Positions 35,750-47,294 of a stretch of 64,000 nt of DNA are shown piece by piece. Every line of letters begins with the position of its first letter. Position 1 is the stretch's first letter. A program made the translations under genes and the position numbers. The DNA is from Selaginella tamariscina (taxonomy: Eukaryota > Streptophyta > Lycopodiopsida > Selaginellales > Selaginellaceae). The notes beneath the pieces are model-generated. The model saw only the letters and a program-made list of their open reading frames with translations. It had not been told where the DNA came from and ran no database searches. Location of the stretch: positions 1 through 64,000 of the forward strand of contig PUQB01000245.1 in the NCBI GenBank assembly GCA_003024785.1, given 5' to 3'.

Positions 35750-37365
35750 CTTGAGTCTTCATCTTACATTTCAATTTTGTTATATATCAATGATATAACT
35801 AATTATGTTTAAATATTAGCCTCTTTATATTAGTACACAGATATATGTGAATGATATTTATAGGTTGAATTAATATGCTCACCAAGCAATATAGCAGAAT
35901 CCTTATGTTAATATATACATTATATTTTTAATTATATAATAGATTTACTAATAATATTACCAAGCTAAGTTCAAATATTTTGCGGTTCATTAATTAATAT
36001 ATATAGGTTGTTTGGGCATGCATGTTAGTAGTTAATAATTATAATGAGAATTTCATTATCATAGTTTACTATAATAATAGTTCAATACTATATATAATTT
36101 AATTAAATAGTTAATTTGATGCAATAATAGTATAATAATTGTACATTATAAATCTTTTGTGAGTTAATTCAAGTTAATAAGTTAGTCAAAAGTTAATATT
36201 GGTGAACTTAGAAAGTTCGCTAACAACTATTAAAGTGAAGAATGTTCATCATTAATTATTGAATTTGTGAATGTTAATCACCTTGGTAATGTCTTAGTCA
36301 ATGCAAATTTAATAATAATCACAATTTAAAATTTGGTAAGTTTTTAAAATAAACAGTAGTCATGAATTTGAAAATGTTTGTCATGAACCTGTAAAAGTTG
36401 GTAATGAACTTTTATCACAAACATAAGAATTTCATAATAATTTGAGTTTACCTAAAATTCATTATAAGCCTTAGGAAATTCATTAAAAACCTTATTATGA
36501 ATATATATGAATTACAAATTACATGTCTAGATTTGTTTTAAGTTATGTGAATATCCCAGTAAATGATGGCATGGACCCATTGGCATATGTAATAAGCACG
36601 ACAATATGTGAAACTACGTTATACGTTGAAATAAGGTGTTAATTATTATCCACTCAAGGAATATCTTCTTTGTAACATATATACACTTCTTTATGATGCA
36701 TGAAAATCATTTTGTTATAGTAGGCATATGTACATTTGCATAAAATTCTTTATGTTTGAAACTAAACCCTTATACACTCAATTTGGAAATGGTGTAGCTT
36801 TGGAATGAATACAATAGTTATTAACTTGTAATGCAAGGAAGACAACATCCTTAGTTGCTTCATAAAATACCACTTTCCAACTTCCTCACATTCTTTATTG
36901 GTCTTGAAAATTTGAGTTGCTAAGCATCGAACCTGTTTTCAAGACATAGCTTGATTCCTAATTGGAGACCACTCCTTGATACGTTAGTTAACCATATAGG
37001 ATCTCCAAATCTATTATGTTGGAATTCTATCTAAGTGTATTTACGCTCAATAATTTAAAATTAGTGGTTAAAACAACTCTATAAAATAAATTATATATTT
37101 TAAGCTTTAGAATACAATTAAAACTTTTGAGTTTGAAAATAAAATTATATATATTATAACAGTAATAGATAGTTAAATTAAATTTACCAAGTGACTTCTT
37201 TGCAGTGATATTAAGAGTTGTCCAAATGAAAGGGATTCCATAAAATGCGCGTCTATATGGCATTTAGTAAGTAAAATTATTACTTATACTATAAACTAAA
37301 CAAGACTATATAGATAGATAGATAGATAGATAGAGAGAGATTTAATAATAGGATCCATTCTTATT
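35750..37365. other. AT-rich DNA between the two Dof-element halves
   Basis: The first 200 bases are shared with 59568-59783. The rest is unique AT-rich DNA with no gene, apart from the remnant listed separately. Confidence 0.55.
36664..37030 (-). pseudogene. Diverged remnant of the 123-aa protein gene
   Basis: It aligns in the same orientation with 34945-35350, sharing AATCATTTTGTTA, GCATATGTACATTTG and ATAGCTTGATTCCTAATTG. Indels remove the frame. It shows that an older relative of the Dof-carrying element was once here. Confidence 0.65.
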
Positions 37366-37573
37366 ATGGATCCGACGGCCAATAGAGTTTTATTTTTATT
37401 TCCTTACTTTTGTTGTGGGAATTGATAAACCCAACAGTCACTAATAATAGTTTATTCTTTATTCTCTTACTTTTTTGTGAGAACCGATGGTTACTTAAAC
37501 GCGTGGAAAAGTACTACATGTGAAGCTATAAAAAGCCATCTCTTGCTACATGGTTAGGTCAATTTCAAGTAGC
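37366..37573 (+). repeat. Left TIR of the Dof-carrying element, locus 1
   Basis: Inverted counterpart of 35538-35749. Just outside it, GGATCCAT and ATGGATCC form a short hairpin at 37351-37373. Confidence 0.85.
37526..37535 (+). promoter_or_regulatory. TATA box in the TIR (CTATAAAAAG)
   Basis: It lies about 210 bp upstream of the Dof-type start codon and within the TIR. The inverted match in the other TIR (59392-59402) would drive the converging 123-aa gene. Confidence 0.6.
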
Positions 37574-37735
37574 AACTAGCGTCTGGTACTCACCCTTTTA
37601 ACCCTTTTCACTTAGACATAGCCTTTTTTGAGATAACAGATCATCGTCATTCGAAGCCATTGGCTTTTGATAGGATTCTAGTCTATTTCTTTAACATTTC
37701 TTGGTTACACATTTCCCCTTAATAAAAAAGAACAA

Positions 37736-38878
37736 ATGGGATCGTTGTTGGGGAATCTTCCCTCTTATAATCCAAGGAATTTCAGCAAGATGAAGCGATC
37801 AACTCATGGTACGATTCCTTCCCACCCTTTTTACCCTTTTATATTTCCCTTGTTAATTAATAGGATTCATTTCAGACAATTTTTATTCTTATAATTTGGA
37901 TACTTTCACCCAATTGAAGTATTTAACGCCTGGTATGGTTCCAATCCATCTTTTTCTCTTTTGCTTATATAATACATTTTATAGTGTCAGTTCATACAAA
38001 GCAAGTGGAAACCTTGTTGGACAAGTTTCATTCTTGCAATTCAAACAATTTTAATTCGCCAGACACTCATGTAAGTTTTATGTATGCACATACATATTCA
38101 TTTGTATAAACGTGCGTGATGATATTGTATTAATCAGTTAAGTTTATACTCATGGTTCTTATTAATTAAGAAGATATTATACACTTTTTAACATTTTATT
38201 TCTTATTATCAATAATCAATTTTATTAATTGATACATACATATATATATATATATATAACGTGTGTGAGAGAGAGAAAGAGAGAGTACACAGTTAGTGAT
38301 GAATTTGATTATATACAGGTTATCGAGAAGGAAATTGACAATGAACAAGAAGCCTTACATGTCGCAGAAGAGATATTGAGAAGCCAGAGACCTGAATTGG
38401 AAAGGCTAATGGCTTCCTTAGGGGAAAATGCAAATCTCGAGGATATGAAGAAGGTTTTCCGTGATCACAGTTTCATGTGTCCCCATTGTAGATCCCACAA
38501 AACTGTCTTTGAGCAATTCAACAATCTCAAACGAGGCCGGTATGTGTGAGTGCATTGCACGCGTGTGTGTGTTTATATACATCTTAAATACACTATAGTA
38601 ACAGGAGTTGCCAACCACGATATAAGTGCCGTTCATGTAAGAAATCATGGACAATAGGGGGAAGGAGGTTCAAGATCAAAAGGCAAGAACAAAATGAACC
38701 GGTTAAGCATTATGACTGTCCAAGTTGCAAGTCAGATAATACGAGGTTTGATTACTACAACAATGGTAACAAGATGCAGCCGTCCTATGTTTGTAGACAA
38801 TGCAAGATCAAGTTTAAACCCCTTTCATGCCAAAGGAAGGATAAAAGGGGTCCCAAGGTGGACGAGCTTAGTCATTGA
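37736..38878 (+). CDS. Protein with two tandem Dof-type zinc fingers, locus 1
   Basis: Five exons join in frame at GT-AG sites: 37736-37808, 37876-37932, 37985-38070, 38319-38539 and 38605-38878, giving 236 aa. The N-terminal 70 residues are Asn/Ser-rich, followed by a helical, acidic segment (EKEIDNEQEALHVAEEIL). Finger 1 is CPHC, 24 residues, then CRSCKKSWTIGG. Finger 2 is CPSC, then KSDNTRFDYYNNGNKMQP, and CRQC with exactly 21 residues between the cysteine pairs. The YYNN and QP residues and the CPxC-x21-CxxC spacing are the hallmarks of the plant Dof domain. The C-terminus is basic (RQRKDKRGPKVDEL). A DNA-binding role in the nucleus follows from the family. A role in transposition or as captured cargo is inference. 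Genomic Dof proteins normally have one finger. Confidence 0.8.
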
Positions 38879-39144
38879 TCTTCCTACACATGGCATGTAT
38901 TCCCTATTGTTACCCTTTTACAAAGAGTTACATTTGTCAATAAATCTTGACCATAATACACATACACACATCCACACACAAACATACACATATATATCAT
39001 ATTTATCTATTCTTATTAATTAGTGGTGGTCCTCTCCTTCTTCTTCCTCGACACCAGCCATCGAAGTCCAAGGATTTGCCTCATACTGCCCTCTTCAATT
39101 GCATGGATTATCCCACGTGAAGTAAAGATGGTCCATTCGAGAGC

Positions 39145-39288
39145 ATGAATGGGGTGACTGAAGCAAAAATCATGTGTGCAACGACGTTGGTTGATGATAC
39201 GTTGAACTTATTTGAGGCTACAAATGGAGATGAGATTGCATCTTATCTTATTGAGAAGTTGGTGCAAGATTACATAGACTATCTGTGA
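39145..39288 (+). CDS. Short conserved-looking ORF downstream of the Dof-type gene, locus 1
   Basis: A 47-codon frame (MNGVTEAKIMCATTLVDDTL, then LFEATNGDEIASYLIEKL) has a balanced, protein-like composition unlike its AT-rich surroundings. The identical frame is at 56899-57042. It may be an exon of a longer or decayed gene, and I do not recognise it. Confidence 0.35.
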   Translation: MNGVTEAKIMCATTLVDDTLNLFEATNGDEIASYLIEKLVQDYIDYL

Positions 39289-39289
39289 A

Positions 39290-39800
39290 CTTGATTACGA
39301 ATGTTAAAGGCATTCAACAAGGACGATGTTGTCAACCTACAATGAAGTTTGCAGTGTTTTCATTCTTGGTTTAGCACGCAAAAGGACACACCTACATAGA
39401 TACATATTCACAATACTTATACTTGAAACATCCTTCCACATGTACACACTTAAAGAGGTAGAGGCAGAGGCAAATGCTACAAGAAAGGTTGTAAAGACAT
39501 TTAAGGCATTTTTTATTTATTTTAATCATTTAATTACATTATAAGTTAAATGCATAACATATAAACTGCATATCGCACCAATTGACTACAATCTAGAACT
39601 ATACATTGTGTCAATCGATTATAACTTAGAACTACATGTCACAGCAATGAACAATGTCTTAGAACTGCAGGTTGGTTTAAATACATACATTTATATAACT
39701 TATTACATTTTGCAATAGATTGTTTACATGACACACATATTCTTCATCTTTACATGTAAACACTATATGGACGATATAAACATGCCCCATTTTATGTATT

Positions 39801-39840
<40 letters not shown>

Positions 39841-40487
39841 ACATACATATTATATATGTTTTAATAAATAGATAACTTTTTCTATGCATCTTATTAGTTG
39901 GTAACTATGTGTTATGCATCACATATATAAATATCTAGATTCTTTTGTTTTATACATGTTTTAATATTTGAATGTTTGTCTTGGAATAAGGGGTTAGAGA
40001 GAGTGACAATTGTGTATTAGTTCATTGTTAATAAAACATAATATTTAAAAAGTGCATGTGTACACAAATTATATAAATGCGATGTAGAAATATATATGGG
40101 CCTTACGATGAAGCATAATTTGTGATACAAAAGATAAATAAAAGGTACAAATGAATTATTTTGTTTTAAATATTTTATATTTTACAACAATACTTTTTTA
40201 ATCACTAGCATATTTCATGGGTTTGTTAGCCTAGAGTGGATATTAAACATTTATTAGACACTTTTTTACTATTAATTTTTAAAAGAAGATGTATTCATGT
40301 CAATCTATATAAAGTAGCATCAAACATCGTTATTTAAATAATAATGAGAGTTAAATTTAAAATAAATATCTTTTTATTATTCTTTATGTACACATACACA
40401 CATATATATGTCTCAACATACAAACATTTATTGTTGTAACTCTCTAAATCCTAGACATTCATTCCATTATTTGTTGAATATAGAATC
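39290..40487. other. AT-rich 3' part of the Dof-carrying element's left half
   Basis: It includes a TG/TA microsatellite at 39801-39840. No gene is seen. Confidence 0.6.
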
Positions 40488-40491
40488 ATGT
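40488..40491. repeat. Target-site duplication of the large transposon (ATGT), left
   Basis: ATGT precedes the left TIR of copy B. The same ATGT follows the right TIR of copy A (34420-34423) and occurs once in the unoccupied site (58237-58240). Confidence 0.75.
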
Positions 40492-40780
40492 ATGCACGTT
40501 GTAACTAAAGTGGGCATGATACGTGAAAATGGGAATATAAAATAAATTACTAATTAATACTTAAGTTTTAATTATTAATTAATCATTTAATTAATATGTA
40601 ATTAAGCCTTAAATATTAATTAATTAATTAATTAATCCTTCAATAACCTTACTTAGTAAGGAATATTCCTAAAATATCTTAGAATATTCATATTATTCTA
40701 AAAATAGTTTACAATAATGAAGAAATACTATCAAACATAATTACAAATGAAATCATTTTCTTATCAACATGTTAATTTTT

Positions 40781-41971
40781 TTATAAATACTTTCTTTCTA
40801 TCATACAAAGAAATCTTTTCATTTTGTCTAAATCATCACTCTCCGGATTAATCAAATCATTTTGGTCAATATCTTGATGTTGTTGCCACCACTTAACACT
40901 CTCACGAATGCAATTGGGAGTTGCCATCCTTGTTAATACATAAGATGTAATAAGACCAGGTCTGCATAAAGGCTCATCTAAAAACTGACGTTCCTTAAGA
41001 ATAATATTATAAAGCGCCCGGTTGCTATCCTTCATTTTATAAAATTCAATATCACGAGAAAGAAAAGCTTCAGGAAATGTATGATACGGTGGATACTGCT
41101 CACAAAAATTTTCGAGATTCTTCTTTCTGAGGCACATATCCAAGTAGTTCACTAGCTCATCCATGATATCGATATCAGAATATGGATCGAAAGTGATTGG
41201 ATGAATACAAGCAATGTTTTGGTTGAGCATAGCCTTCTGAGGAGAGTCGTCTACTACTAAGATATGTGCATTCTTCGTTATCCTTAAGCGACTGATCTCC
41301 CCATGAGTCCCAATTATTCTTTCATTCTTGAAGAAGTATGGCTTGCTTTCATTTCCTATATTGTGAAATTCGAGAGGTTTATAACACATTCGCTGGTCAA
41401 AAATCCAATCTTTACGAATCACCTCTTCTGCAACACTACAATGTTTCTTAAGTAAACTCAACAGCGGTGTTAAGTTATGAATCTGCATGCATGACCAAAT
41501 CCCCACAAGCGCACCCATCTCCTTAAGCTTTTGAAAGAGACGATCCAACCCTGGACGAAAAATAATATCATATCGAAATTTACCATGACAAGGAATGAAA
41601 TCTCCTTGTTTGATTTCTGTTTTTCTATCCTCGGGCCTTTGTCGATGAAGCAGAACACCATTGACATCCAACAACACAATATGGCCATGAGTAACATGAG
41701 ATAGCGTTGCCTCTTGAATACTTTGCAAATCACTTGTTTGCTCCCTTTCACATTTATCCGTTGCCACTATTTCGTTGCCTATCCCTTCATCATTTAATTG
41801 TACATCATCCTTACAAGATTCAGATATTGCATGCGCTGAAGAAACTGATTTCGGAACTGAAGCCAATAAAAATGATGATGCAAAAACTGAAGTGGCCCCC
41901 ATGGTAACGATGTTTTGAGCTGCATTATTATCCATTTCCTGCATGAACTCTGTCATTCTGACATGTGGCAC
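40781..41971 (-). CDS. HAD-superfamily FCP1/NIF-like protein, copy B (intact)
   Basis: The 396-aa frame has an N-terminal region of low complexity (residues 1-95). A HAD fold follows, with motif 1 HIVLLDVNGVLLHR (Asp at about 102; the second Asp of DxDxT is Asn), GALVGIWSCM at about 153-162 as motif 2, a Lys in the MCYKPLEF region as candidate motif 3, and ILVVDDSPQKA at about 238-247 as motif 4. This arrangement fits the FCP1/NLI-interacting-factor group, whose members are protein phosphatases. DxN variants occur in plant relatives, but loss of the second Asp could reduce phosphatase activity. The C-terminal 140 residues (VNYLDMCLRKKNLENF onward) are not recognised. The gene lies between the left TIR and the ParB-like gene, in the same direction. 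An upstream exon is possible (a GT-AG pair lies near 41960-42010). Confidence 0.75.
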   Translation of the reverse strand: MPHVRMTEFMQEMDNNAAQNIVTMGATSVFASSFLLASVPKSVSSAHAISESCKDDVQLNDEGIGNEIVATDKCEREQTSDLQSIQEATLSHVTHGHIVLLDVNGVLLHRQRPEDRKTEIKQGDFIPCHGKFRYDIIFRPGLDRLFQKLKEMGALVGIWSCMQIHNLTPLLSLLKKHCSVAEEVIRKDWIFDQRMCYKPLEFHNIGNESKPYFFKNERIIGTHGEISRLRITKNAHILVVDDSPQKAMLNQNIACIHPITFDPYSDIDIMDELVNYLDMCLRKKNLENFCEQYPPYHTFPEAFLSRDIEFYKMKDSNRALYNIILKERQFLDEPLCRPGLITSYVLTRMATPNCIRESVKWWQQHQDIDQNDLINPESDDLDKMKRFLCMIERKYL

Positions 41972-42228
41972 AAAAAATTGTCGCCAAACCCCTCTCTTAC
42001 CTCATGGCAATGCTGAAAATCCATGTTCTCAATTATTTCATTACATCTGCAAAATGATAATTAGCTGACCTTAAAATTATCAAGGTATATTATTTACCTT
42101 GTTAATGTGTGACCCATGTTTGAACTAAAAGCTTCATTAATCCTTGAGAATTTATTTTCTGTACAAATATAAAAGAAATATACAAAAATGCCTTATGTTA
42201 CACTCATTTACAACTATTCATCACTTTA

Positions 42229-45200
42229 TCAATTCATTATCAATTCTTCTTCGCTATTACCTTCTGAATGAGGCGAAGAAGGTCTAAGCCGCTTGTGAGA
42301 TGGTTCAAGATCTTCTGCATCTTCTATTGATGTTTCCATGGGTCCTGGAGTGTGCGAATGTTCTGTACTCCTCGAGATAACTTCCGGTCTAATATCTGAT
42401 TGATGTTCGTTCTCAGACTCCGAGATTGAACCAGATTCACCTTCAGAGCTATCGCACTTATCTGGAGGGAACTTTCTCAAATACGCCTTTATGGAATCGT
42501 TGGGGTACTCAGTTGAGACCCAATCTATCCACTTGTTCAGGTCCTCAACCATGGTCTTATCCTTCTCAACGGCAAACACACATGTATGCCGAAGGTAACA
42601 CTCCTTCAAGACGGACCCCCTAGTGCAGTAGTCAAAAACCCACGCATCACTGTGAGGACCCCTGATCAAGTTGACGATGCTCCGTGCCGCTTGACTTGTA
42701 ATGTTTGGATAACGTACATTGCCGAATACGTCACTCATACCTATCGGTGTATCGGATGGAGGTTCAGGGCCGTTGGAGTGCAAACAGATGCCTGGCCAGT
42801 CATTTGGAAGCTTGAAATTGTTTGGCGCATTCCTAACAACCAAGTGAACAACAGTATCAATGCACTTGGGATTAGCATCGTTCATATAAAATCCTGTCCA
42901 ACGATGTCTATTCTTCTTGGCGAAGGCGAAGGCAAAAGTATCGGTGACATGAGCAAGAATCAAGAAATAAATACCTGAAAAAGTAGGTATCAGTGAAGAG
43001 CGCAAGCATGAATTCAATAATAAATACCTTCTATGTATATGCTTGCACGGCTAAGTTTCTCCACCAGATCCTCTAGTGCCCTATCTGTCGAAAGATTTTT
43101 TGACACCCGCCGATCCATCACGAACAATTGAAACGGTTTCCTACAAGCAGTGATGTTACCCCATAAAGTCTCCGAATCTAACAACAAACATCTGTAGGGC
43201 TTGTCGTGATTCGTAGCATCCTCCTTTATAAGGTTCAATTCGGTTCTTCGCTGCTGAAGGACTGCCATAAGAGAAGGCGTCATCCCAATGTTCTCCTTTT
43301 TGGCGTTGGCGTGCAATAGATTCTTGCCTAGATCTTCCGATTGGTTCACCCATTCAACAAGCATATCATCGTTCGTCACATGCAAATATTTGCTAACCTC
43401 TTCATATGTTGAAGTCGAGGTCCAACCCAGTTTGTGGCAGTGTATTCCCAACCACTCCTTGAAATGCCTGACCGTCTTCAACTCCATTGCCTTGAGATGA
43501 AAAGGAGAGGTTGGGCTGCTGTTATTGATTTGTAGTTTGCCATCGATCACCAAATCAGCCAAGACTTCCATCTCCTCCATCGTTGTTCCATTTAAAGGCT
43601 TCAACCATGTGAGCTTGAAATCGTTGTCTACATCCTTTGTAGATTGAACAGACTTAGCCTTCGGCGTCTTACTGGGTTTCTTTGCAGACTTTTCTGAGGG
43701 CTCCCCTTCACTTGTCTGCTTCTTCTTCAGTGTTCCTTTTGAAAAGGATTCCATAATCCCCAACCATTTGGCAAAGATCCTATCTTCGGGGCAAGAAATC
43801 AACATCATCAGAAATGATGTTTCCTTCCCGCCCACCTGGGCAAAATCAACTGCTGCAATTTCTTCAACTCTCTGAGGAAAAAGACAGATTAATATACCGG
43901 CGAGATAAATCCCGCCCAAACAATTTGCTTACCCGGTATTCCGCAGATTGTGTATTCCCTGCGGTAGCTCTTTGTGGTCGCTGAAGAGATTCCCACACGG
44001 CTCGCGTGTGTTTAAACTTCTCCCATATTTTGCTGTTGTAGTGGTTGGTGTCGGCAGCGTCCCATTCCGCCGATAACTTATGGTACTGCTCGATTGTGAG
44101 ATTCGGCTTAGCTAAAAACGCCGATCTTTTTGTCAGCTTCTCACGGGTATGCTCGGAAAGTTTTGTTGCCATCGTTCCTTTGTTGTGTTCTTCGAGAAGT
44201 CGTTGGGCTGCCGTTATTGTGTGCTGGCCACTAATGATGTAGTACTTGATAGATCTTTTATTCTCCGTCTGAATCTTCATGAGTTGTTCTGGTGTTGTGA
44301 TCCAGACTTTGTCAGCACCCTTCCTTCTTTCATAGTATGGACACAAAACAGCATTATGTGGAACGGTATAAGAATTGTCGTCCTTCATCTTCTCCATGAG
44401 CTCAGCTACACGTTCCTGGTTGAGTGGCCTGTAATTGAAGTTTGGGTTGACGCTGCAATATTTAACCCTACAAGGATAAATCTTATCATCCAACATCATT
44501 TCCTTGTGACTTATTGCAGCATGAGATGCCACAGGTGCAGCTGACAAAACGATTGATGATTTTCTTTTGCGATCCGAATCAACATGTGTGATCCCCGACT
44601 GCAGCTGTTCTAGTGTTCTCGGCACACTGCTCCAGCTCCCGAAGCTTCCTAAGCAAATTGAACGTGATCTGTAGAGAACCTGAGACCGAGCCACCTTCTC
44701 AATCTCCCTTATGATGTCGCTGTGTTCTTCTTCAATGTCAAGAGGGAAGATTGCTCCACTTGCTGATTTTCTGTATTGTGAAACAATATCTCCTGACAAT
44801 ACACCTACTCGATGAGTCTGAAGATCTTCGAAGTAAACATCCAGATGGATCCCCTCCATAGATGGGCTTTCGTTGAGTTGAAGAAGAACTCCAAGGTCAA
44901 CATCATTAGTGAACACGTGAACGTCATTATCCACAAGTCGACAAAACCACCCGAGATTAATGTTGTAACTGACGACCTCTGGATCCGAGAACGTGACATT
45001 GGATGGAACAAGGCATATCTGTCGAGCATCGTCCAATCTGGGTTCGCAGCCTGCTTTCGGGTGCTTGACTAGCGAATCAACTTTCCATTGTTTTACTTGT
45101 CCATGAGATGTGACAGAGGTTAATTTGACAGCAGCCATGGTTGCTCCAATGCGCTTCCCATTTATCTTAAAATATGGCCAAGTTGATTCCAGAATCCCCC

Positions 45201-45334
45201 TGCCCATCTCTTCTCCTGCTCTTGACTTTAATGTCACCTCAATTCCACATCTGAATACAAAAATGATTAGTTCAAGTATCCGAGTATAACAGATTTTATT
45301 TTAATTCTTACCCAGAATTTGACGACGACTCCAT
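42229..45334 (-). CDS. ParB-like domain plus beta-class DNA methyltransferase-like domain, copy B (intact)
   Basis: Four exons join in frame: 45334-45312, 45250-43933, 43871-43028 and 42974-42229, giving 976 aa with GT-AG introns of 61, 61 and 53 bp. Residues about 270-370 resemble the ParB/Srx N-terminal fold: NYRPLNQERVAELMEKMK, then KYYIISGQHTITAAQRLLEE, where GQHT stands for the usual GxHR. A basic, NLS-like Lys/Ser/Pro stretch follows at about 497-521. Residues about 670-870 look like a circularly permuted (beta) amino-methyltransferase: PFQLFVMDRRVSKN at motif IV (DPPY replaced by DRRV), a strand block VTDTFAFAFAKKNRHRW, then SQAARSIVNLIRG and AWVFDYCTRGSVLKE with FAVEKD at motifs X-I. 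The C-terminus is acidic and Ser-rich. Both catalytic motifs are degraded, so a DNA-binding or regulatory role is more likely than methylation. That is inference. The start codon is the first in-frame ATG of exon 1; further upstream exons cannot be excluded. Confidence 0.75.
43899..43916. promoter_or_regulatory. Variant of the 18-bp palindrome inside an intron, copy B
   Basis: GGCGAGATAAATCCCGCC sits in intron 43872-43932, the same position and sequence as in copy A. Confidence 0.75.
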
Positions 45335-45478
45335 ACTAATGACTCGATCTCCTTGTTTGATCAAATCTTCCTTCTGCAAAATAATACACTATAAATATAA
45401 ATTATATAAAAACGCACACACACTTGTATAAACCCGAATATACAAAAATAATACACAGAGAGAAGTAGACGTAATTAA

Positions 45479-45561
45479 CTGTCCGAAGCTCACATTTGTG
45501 TTAGTGCAAAAGAAAGATAACATTTCGTTTTAGAACCACCACAAATGTGAGCTCTGGACAG
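45479..45561. other. Inverted repeat upstream of the ParB-like gene, copy B
   Basis: The same 22-base arms as at 24735-24817. The right arm overlaps the first unit of the 57-bp tandem duplication. Confidence 0.7.
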
Positions 45562-45662
45562 TTTTACATAGATTCCTAGCTTTTACTCGAAATAATATGA
45601 AGAGAGAGCTCTGGACAGTTTTACATAGATTCCTAGCTTTTACTCGAAATAATATGAAGAGA
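45549..45662. repeat. 57-bp tandem duplication private to copy B
   Basis: Two consecutive units starting GAGCTCTGGACAGTTTTACA (45549-45605 and 45606-45662). Copy A has only one. Confidence 0.9.
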
Positions 45663-45734
45663 TGATAAAAGTAAATAAAATGAGATATGCAACTTATATA
45701 TACTAATACACATATATATTCACATGGAAGGTGC

Positions 45735-47277
45735 GGCGGGATTAATCTCGCCACCCCTTCAATGCCTCCTGAAAGAGTGGGCGGGATTAATCTCGCCACC
45801 TTTCTGGAGGCCTTGAACGGGAGTGCGGAATTAATCTTGCCACCCTTCTCGGTCTCAGAGAGAACTGGGCAGGATTTATTTCTCACACCCCTTCAGTGAC
45901 TCCAGAAAGGAGGCGGGATTAATCTCGCCCACCATGTAAGGGATGGTTAAATGAATCTCGCCACCCTTCCCAGTCCCCTCCATTGGTATGTTGTAAACCT
46001 TCTACGTCTTAGACAGAAACGTTTGGGATTGGTCCAACTCACCAATGGAGGAAAAAGGGAAGGGTGGCGAGATTCATTTCTCCAACAGGCATTGAAGACT
46101 CGGCGGGATTAATCCCGCCGCCCAGGGCCTTCACTCGATCCCTATGCGGCGGGATTAATCCCGCCGGACGCCAATTCCCTGCGCGGAATCGGGCGGGATT
46201 AATTCCGCGCCTAGGCACTGCAGGCCAATGGCGGCGGGATAAATCCCGCCCGATTTCGCACAGGGCATTGGCGTTCGGCGGGATTAATCCCGCCTCCCAG
46301 GCCCTTCACTCGGGCCTTAGTCGGCGGGATTAATCCCGCCGAACGCCAATGCCCTGTGCGAAATCTTGCGGGATTAATCCCGCCGCCTAGGCCCTTCAGG
46401 CAGGCCAATGGCGGCGGGATAAATCCCGCCCGATTCCGCGCAGGGAATGCGTACGCGGCGGGATTAATCCCGCCCACCATGTAAGGGATGGTGAAATTAA
46501 TCCCACCACCCTTCTCGGTTCCCTCCATTGGTATTTTGTAAACCTTCTCCGTCTCAGACAGAGTTAGTCGGGATTGATTCAACATACCAATGGGGTAATG
46601 AAGGTTCGGAGATTAATCTCGCCACCGGGTAATGAAGGTTCGGAGGCTAATCCCGCCGCCCTCTCGTAAATCATGCGCTCACACATATATATTGGCTGCG
46701 GCATTTTTGAACAGGGATGGGTGGGGGCGGGATTAATCCCGCCGCCCAGGGAATTCACGCAGGACATGAACGGCGGGATTAATCCCGCCGCCCTCCGCGA
46801 AGGGCATGAGCGTGGGGCCGGATTAATCCCGGCGTTCATGTCCTGCGTGAATTCCCTGGGCGGCGGGATTAATCCCGCCGCTCTACGACAAACCGAAGAG
46901 CGGCGGAATTAATCCTGCCGCCCATTCCCTGTAAATGCCCTGCGCGGAATCCGGCGGGATTAATCCCGCCCATTAGAACCTTCACACAGGCCATTGCCGG
47001 CGAGATAAATCCCGCCGCATTCCGCGCAGGGCATGGATGAGCGGCGGGATTAATCCCGCCGCCGAGGCCCCTCACGCAGGCTATGGGCGGCGGGATTAAT
47101 CCCGCCGCTCTTCGGTTTGTCGTAGAGCGGCGGGATTAATCCCGCCGCCCATAGCCTGCGTGAAGGGCCTCGGCGGCGGGATTAATCCCGCCGCTCACCC
47201 ATGCCTGAAGGGCCTCGGCGGCGGGATTAATCCCGCCGCCATGGCCCCAACTATATAGCGGCGGGATTAATCCCGCC
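45735..47277. repeat. Palindrome array 1, copy B
   Basis: About 32 units of the GGCGGGATTAATCCCGCC palindrome. Exact cores at 46102, 46148 and 46192 show the 44-46 bp spacing. Compared with copy A, the right end has several extra and better-preserved units (46730-47277), including segments in inverted orientation. The array lies upstream of the ParB-like gene. Confidence 0.95.
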
Positions 47278-47294
47278 GCTCGAGGGGCTTAGCG

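Larger units (their letters stand above)
37366..40491 (+). mobile_element. Left half of the Dof-carrying element, locus 1
   Basis: It starts with the left TIR and carries the Dof-type gene. It stops at AATC-ATGT (40488-40491), where the large transposon copy B begins. The sequence is nearly identical to 55211-58240. Confidence 0.8.

Noticed and set aside
37351..37373. GGATCCAT/ATGGATCC hairpin as the target duplication of the Dof element
   Set aside because: It is an inverted, not direct, repeat, and the other end lacks a matching direct copy.
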